NCBI GenBank assembly: GCA_003155565.1 | Contig: PMDM01000122.1 | Coordinates: forward strand, 1 to 10,724 | Source of the DNA: Methylococcaceae bacterium | GTDB lineage: Bacteria; Pseudomonadota; Gammaproteobacteria; Methylococcales; Methylomonadaceae | Length of the DNA: 10,724 nt | Direction of reading: 5' to 3' | Part shown: one piece after another, positions 7,992 to 10,724 of the stretch | Layout of the letters: each line of letters begins with the position of its first letter | Position numbering within the stretch: the stretch's first letter is position 1 | Program-made: the position numbers and the translations under genes | Notes under the pieces: generated by a model | Databases searched by the model: none | Told to the model about the DNA's origin: nothing | Seen by the model: the letters and a program-made list of their open reading frames with translations, nothing else

Positions 7992-8684
7992 ATGAAACTA
8001 CGTACACTTGTTTTTTCGGTCTTGGCAGTCGCCGGCGTTATCTTCTGGTTTCAAACAAATAATGGGGCTAAGGAGACAGATCAACCTAAAACCGTTGCAC
8101 GGGAATGGGTTAAGCCCATAAAGCTAAACCAGGCGAATGGTAAACCCGAAACCAAGTATGCCGAAAGAAAAGCAGCTAAACATGATCTTCCGGGGATGGG
8201 GCTAAAGCCAACTGCGTCAACTGTAACCAGAATGGCGACTGTAAAACAGATGCCCCCGGCAGGGAAACCTACCGCCCCAAGTTTTACTGAGGCCGATAGT
8301 CCAGAAAGACCCGCAGTAGGCACTGCCGAAGCGCCTAAAACAGTGTTGCCGGAAAACTGGGCTGAAATCACCCAAGCCGCCATCGCAGAACCAGACCCAC
8401 AGTTGCGCGGCGAGGCGATCCAGAACTTAAGCCTTTATGGCAAAACCACTGAAGCCATAGCCGTGCTGACTGAAGTCTCAGTCGCCGATCCCGACCCAAG
8501 CAACCGCGAGAAAGCTGTCCAGGCATTATGGAACTCTGCGGCGGACAATCTGGACTCGATGGATGATTTAAAAAACCAGTTGGAAAAATCGACCGCCGAC
8601 CCTGATCCCATCGTCGCCGATTTGGCAACCAAAGCCATCGCCGATCTTGAACGCCTTGCAAAGCGGCGTGGACGTGGCAACTAG
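7992..8684 (+). CDS. Membrane-anchored or exported HEAT-repeat-like protein
   Basis: A 230-residue protein of unknown function. The N-terminus MKLRTLVFSVLAVAGVIFWF is a short hydrophobic segment with a basic start and no clear cleavage site, so it is probably a signal anchor holding the rest in the periplasm. Residues 25-120 are a Lys/Pro/Ala/Thr-rich low-complexity stretch. Residues 122-222 contain three helical-pair repeats, each opening with an acidic-Pro turn: AEPDPQLRGEAI (132-143), ADPDPSNREKAV (165-176) and ADPDPIVADLATKAI (202-216). This is the loop-helix layout of HEAT or PBS-lyase-type repeats, which normally bind other proteins. The end is basic (AKRRGRGN). AGGA at 7982-7985, six bases before the ATG, supports the start. 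It lies in the same direction as the preceding exported repeat protein but beyond its terminator. Confidence 0.78.
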   Translation: MKLRTLVFSVLAVAGVIFWFQTNNGAKETDQPKTVAREWVKPIKLNQANGKPETKYAERKAAKHDLPGMGLKPTASTVTRMATVKQMPPAGKPTAPSFTEADSPERPAVGTAEAPKTVLPENWAEITQAAIAEPDPQLRGEAIQNLSLYGKTTEAIAVLTEVSVADPDPSNREKAVQALWNSAADNLDSMDDLKNQLEKSTADPDPIVADLATKAIADLERLAKRRGRGN

Positions 8685-8848
8685 CACCGTAGCCGTAGGG
8701 TTAGCAGCGCAAACATACGACCTGTCGGTTTTGTTTGTCCTCTGGGCGCGGCGTAATCCGCCGAATGTGGTGCCCTTAGATATGGCGGATTACGACGCGC
8801 AGAAAATCTGTACTTATCTTAAACTCGGCAATTTTGCGCGTCTAATCC
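8685..8848. other. Intergenic region between convergent genes
   Basis: These 164 bases lie between the HEAT-like gene and the convergent waaA gene. Apart from the inverted repeat at 8746-8800, the stretch GTAGGGTTAGCAGCGC near 8695-8710 resembles part of the same class of element, perhaps an eroded copy. I find no T-run next to the hairpin on either strand, so a classical terminator is not supported. Confidence 0.4.
8746..8800. repeat. Long imperfect inverted repeat, probably a dispersed intergenic element
   Basis: The left arm GCGCGGCGTAATCCGCC (8746-8762) and right arm GGCGGATTACGACGCGC (8784-8800) pair over 17 bases with one mismatch, around a 21-base loop. The core GGCGGATTACG is of the kind seen in small intergenic palindromic elements scattered in several gammaproteobacterial genomes (family knowledge recalled, not searched). 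It could act as a structured RNA end for the two convergent transcripts. Confidence 0.6.
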
Positions 8849-10132
8849 CTACGACCTGCGGTGTTCGTCCGCCCGAATTTCCCCAGCCAGCATCCCGCAA
8901 AGTTTCTCAATCACCCCACGGTTTGCTTGCACAAACAACTTGCCGTTCTCAACAAGCAGGTTTCGATAATCAACATCCGAATACAGCGACTGGATTGCCT
9001 TAACAATGGCTGTTTTATCGTGGCATTGTACCGCCACCTTATTAGCTAATACCTTATTGGCTATTTCTTTAAAATTAGCCATGTATGGCCCGAATAACAC
9101 GGGTACGCCTATGGCTGCAGCTTCCAACAGGTTATGTCCGCCGACTGGAACCATGCTGCCCCCAATAAAAGCCACGTCTGCCGCTGCATACAGCATTTTA
9201 AGCTCACCCATGGTATCGGCAAGGTATACATCGGTATCCAGATTGCAAGATTGTTTCGATGTGCGGGTTACAACAGCCAACACATTCTGCTTGCACAATG
9301 TGCCAACTTCGGCAAATCGTTCGGGATGCCTGGGGACGATTAACAACAATAATTCTGGGATGTTCGGCTTGATCTCCTTGTAGACATCCAAAAATATCTG
9401 TTCTTCCCCTTTATGTGTGCTGGCTACCAACCAAACAAAACGTCCATTAAATACACTGGTTTTTAGCCGCTTTCCTTCTTTTACAATATCTTCAGGTATT
9501 TCTAGGTCGAATTTGATATTGCCTACAGTCCTCACCTGCCCAGGTTTAGCACCAATGGCAATAAACCGTTCGGCATCTTCTTGGGTTTGGGCGGCAACAC
9601 ATTTTACGTTGGCAATAACCGGATGGATCAATGAGGGAATTTTCGGGTAGCCTCGAACTGACTTTTCCGAAAGCCGGGCATTGATTACGTATAAAGGGAT
9701 GTTGTTATCGCCGCAGTAGGTAAACAGGTTGGGCCAGATTTCCGTTTCCATAATGACCACAAGCACCGGCTTGAAACATAGCATAAAACGGCTGACCGCA
9801 CTGGGCGTATCATAAGGCAGATAAACATGCTCAACCGTTTGCCCAAGCACTGCACGGACTCTAGCTGATCCGGTTGGCGTGGTAGTGGTTATTAAGAATT
9901 TCGCTTGAGGGAACTGTTGCAGTAACCGACGAACCAATGGAAATAAGGCTTCCGCTTCACCTACAGAAACCGCATGAAACCAGATGACGCCTTGAGGAAA
10001 ATTTTTGTCGTAGCAAGCAAAGCGTTCACGCCATCGTTGGCGATAGTCTGGTGCTTTGATACTTCGCCAAAGTAGGCGGAGCAGGACAAAGGGGATTATT
10101 AGGTAAAAAACAACCGAATAAAAAGTTCTCAT
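8849..10132 (-). CDS. waaA: 3-deoxy-D-manno-octulosonate (Kdo) transferase
   Basis: A 427-residue GT-B fold glycosyltransferase of the inner membrane (family GT30). It transfers Kdo from CMP-Kdo to the tetra-acylated lipid A precursor, the first core step of LPS. An N-terminal membrane anchor covers about residues 4-21. Motifs present are FHAVSVGEAEA (52-62, E59 the likely catalytic base), ITTTTPTG (81-88), METEIWPN (128-135), NIKFD (205-209), PRHPERF (267-273) and the CMP-Kdo-binding GGSMVPVGGHNLLEAAAIG (324-342). The length is typical, since E. coli WaaA has about 425 residues. The C-terminus ends in a polar tail (ADEHRRS). How many Kdo units it adds cannot be told. The ribosome site before ATG 10132 is weak. 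The rplI gene upstream ends in its own terminator, so waaA probably has a separate promoter within 10133-10200, though I could not define one. Confidence 0.96.
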   Translation of the reverse strand: MRTFYSVVFYLIIPFVLLRLLWRSIKAPDYRQRWRERFACYDKNFPQGVIWFHAVSVGEAEALFPLVRRLLQQFPQAKFLITTTTPTGSARVRAVLGQTVEHVYLPYDTPSAVSRFMLCFKPVLVVIMETEIWPNLFTYCGDNNIPLYVINARLSEKSVRGYPKIPSLIHPVIANVKCVAAQTQEDAERFIAIGAKPGQVRTVGNIKFDLEIPEDIVKEGKRLKTSVFNGRFVWLVASTHKGEEQIFLDVYKEIKPNIPELLLLIVPRHPERFAEVGTLCKQNVLAVVTRTSKQSCNLDTDVYLADTMGELKMLYAAADVAFIGGSMVPVGGHNLLEAAAIGVPVLFGPYMANFKEIANKVLANKVAVQCHDKTAIVKAIQSLYSDVDYRNLLVENGKLFVQANRGVIEKLCGMLAGEIRADEHRRS

Positions 10133-10189
10133 AAGACGTTTGTCTTAGCTTTTTTGGCGTAAAGGCCAGTATTTGACCCCACAAACTTA

Positions 10190-10234
10190 TCACGAAAAAT
10201 CCAGGCTAACGTCCTGTAGAACGACGTTAGCCTG
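10190..10234 (-). terminator. Rho-independent terminator of rplI
   Basis: On the minus strand CAGGCTAACGTC (10234-10223) and GACGTTAGCCTG (10213-10202) form a perfect 12-bp stem with a nine-base loop. It is followed by GATTTTTCG, giving a run of five T. It begins 26 bases after the rplI stop and lies 70 bases before the waaA start, so it should end the ribosomal-protein transcript. Confidence 0.8.
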
Positions 10235-10260
10235 AACACGGACTTGCAATCGAGCCTAAC

Positions 10261-10710
10261 TTAAGCCTCGGCAGCAACCTTGATCGACATCGTTACAATC
10301 ACGTCGGAATGAAGATTAATATCAATATCATAATCGCCGACTTGTCTAATCGTTCCATGTGGCAAGCGTATTTGCTGTTTTTCAACAACGCCACCGGCTT
10401 GGTTAATCGCTTCTGCAATATTGTGGGTACCCACAGAACCAAACAATCGGCCTTCATCCCCTGCTTTATGCGTGATGACGATTACAAGTTTGCTCAGCTT
10501 TTCACCTTGCGATTGTGCGGCACCCAATTTTTCAGCGGCAGCGTTTTCAAGTTCAGCGCGACGTGCCTCAAATTCAGCTAATTTTTTAGCCGTTGCAGGA
10601 ACGGCTTTACCTTGTGGAACCAGGTAGTTTCTGCCGTAACCATTCTTAATGTTCACTCTGTCACCCAGATTACCCAGATTTACTATTTTTTCAAGAAGTA
10701 TGACTTCCAT
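10261..10710 (-). CDS. rplI: 50S ribosomal protein L9
   Basis: A 149-residue protein of the usual L9 length. L9 binds 23S rRNA near the L1 stalk base and helps keep the reading frame. The N-terminal rRNA-binding domain shows the family signature: MEVILLEKIVNLGNLGD, then the Gly/Asn-rich GYGRNYLVPQGKA (24-36). A long connecting helix covers about 40-75, and the C-terminal domain starts near KLVIVITHKAGDEGRLFGSVG. The start ATG at 10710 follows the strong ribosome site GAGGTGA (10723-10717), seen at the very end of the window. In most proteobacteria rplI ends an rpsF-rpsR-rplI operon; those partners would lie beyond the right edge. The terminator at 10190-10234 fits rplI being last. Confidence 0.98.
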   Translation of the reverse strand: MEVILLEKIVNLGNLGDRVNIKNGYGRNYLVPQGKAVPATAKKLAEFEARRAELENAAAEKLGAAQSQGEKLSKLVIVITHKAGDEGRLFGSVGTHNIAEAINQAGGVVEKQQIRLPHGTIRQVGDYDIDINLHSDVIVTMSIKVAAEA

Positions 10711-10716
10711 TTTTAA

Positions 10717-10723
10717 TCACCTC
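10717..10723 (-). promoter_or_regulatory. Ribosome binding site of rplI
   Basis: GAGGTGA on the minus strand lies six bases before ATG 10710. It is the strongest Shine-Dalgarno in the window, consistent with high ribosomal-protein expression. Confidence 0.85.
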
Positions 10724-10724
10724 T

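Noticed and set aside
7792..7995. Plus-strand open frame of 67 codons between the two repeat-protein genes
   Set aside because: It starts inside the preceding gene, runs straight through the terminator hairpin and has no recognisable protein features.
8647..9003. Plus-strand open frame of 118 codons spanning the inverted repeat and the waaA 3' end
   Set aside because: It overlaps both flanking genes and its translation looks like antisense of WaaA.

Overview
The window looks like a chromosomal segment of a Gram-negative gammaproteobacterium of moderate to low GC. The evidence is a full-length outer-membrane LPS transporter LptD with the SurA chaperone directly behind it, a Kdo transferase, ribosomal protein L9, and an AmgK-MurU kinase/uridylyltransferase pair placed divergently beside lptD, an arrangement known from Pseudomonas. 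A Methylococcales-like or similar aquatic gammaproteobacterium is possible, but I cannot fix the genus from sequence alone. No mobile element, rRNA, tRNA or CRISPR array was seen.

Layout. (1) 1-3383, minus strand: lptD followed by the 5' part of surA, overlapping by one base and cut by the window edge. Both serve outer-membrane biogenesis. (2) 3384-3489: divergent promoter region. (3) 3490-5150, plus strand: amgK and murU overlap by four bases and encode two consecutive steps of MurNAc recycling (anomeric phosphorylation, then UDP transfer). (4) 5163-6209, minus strand: an unrecognised histidine-rich polytopic membrane protein, convergent with murU. (5) 6337-6759, plus strand: a small HIT-domain protein. 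(6) 6760-7112: a gene-free AT-rich stretch with a perfect 20-bp palindrome and helically phased half-sites. (7) 7113-7811 and 7992-8684, plus strand: two exported or membrane-anchored repeat proteins. The first has pentapeptide-type repeats and the second HEAT-like repeats. They are separated by a hairpin terminator. (8) 8685-8848: intergenic DNA with a long imperfect inverted repeat. (9) 8849-10132, minus strand: waaA. (10) 10261-10710, minus strand: rplI with a strong ribosome binding site and its own terminator.

Functionally most of the window is envelope biology. LptD inserts LPS and SurA folds outer-membrane proteins, including LptD. WaaA adds Kdo to lipid A, the minimum LPS core that LptD exports. 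AmgK-MurU returns peptidoglycan sugar to UDP-MurNAc. The accessory part is 5163-8684, where the least-described material lies: the His-rich membrane protein, the two repeat proteins, and the palindrome upstream of them. I see no convincing evidence of a complete new multi-gene system. The best leads are the His-rich membrane protein and the palindrome/pentapeptide-repeat locus.
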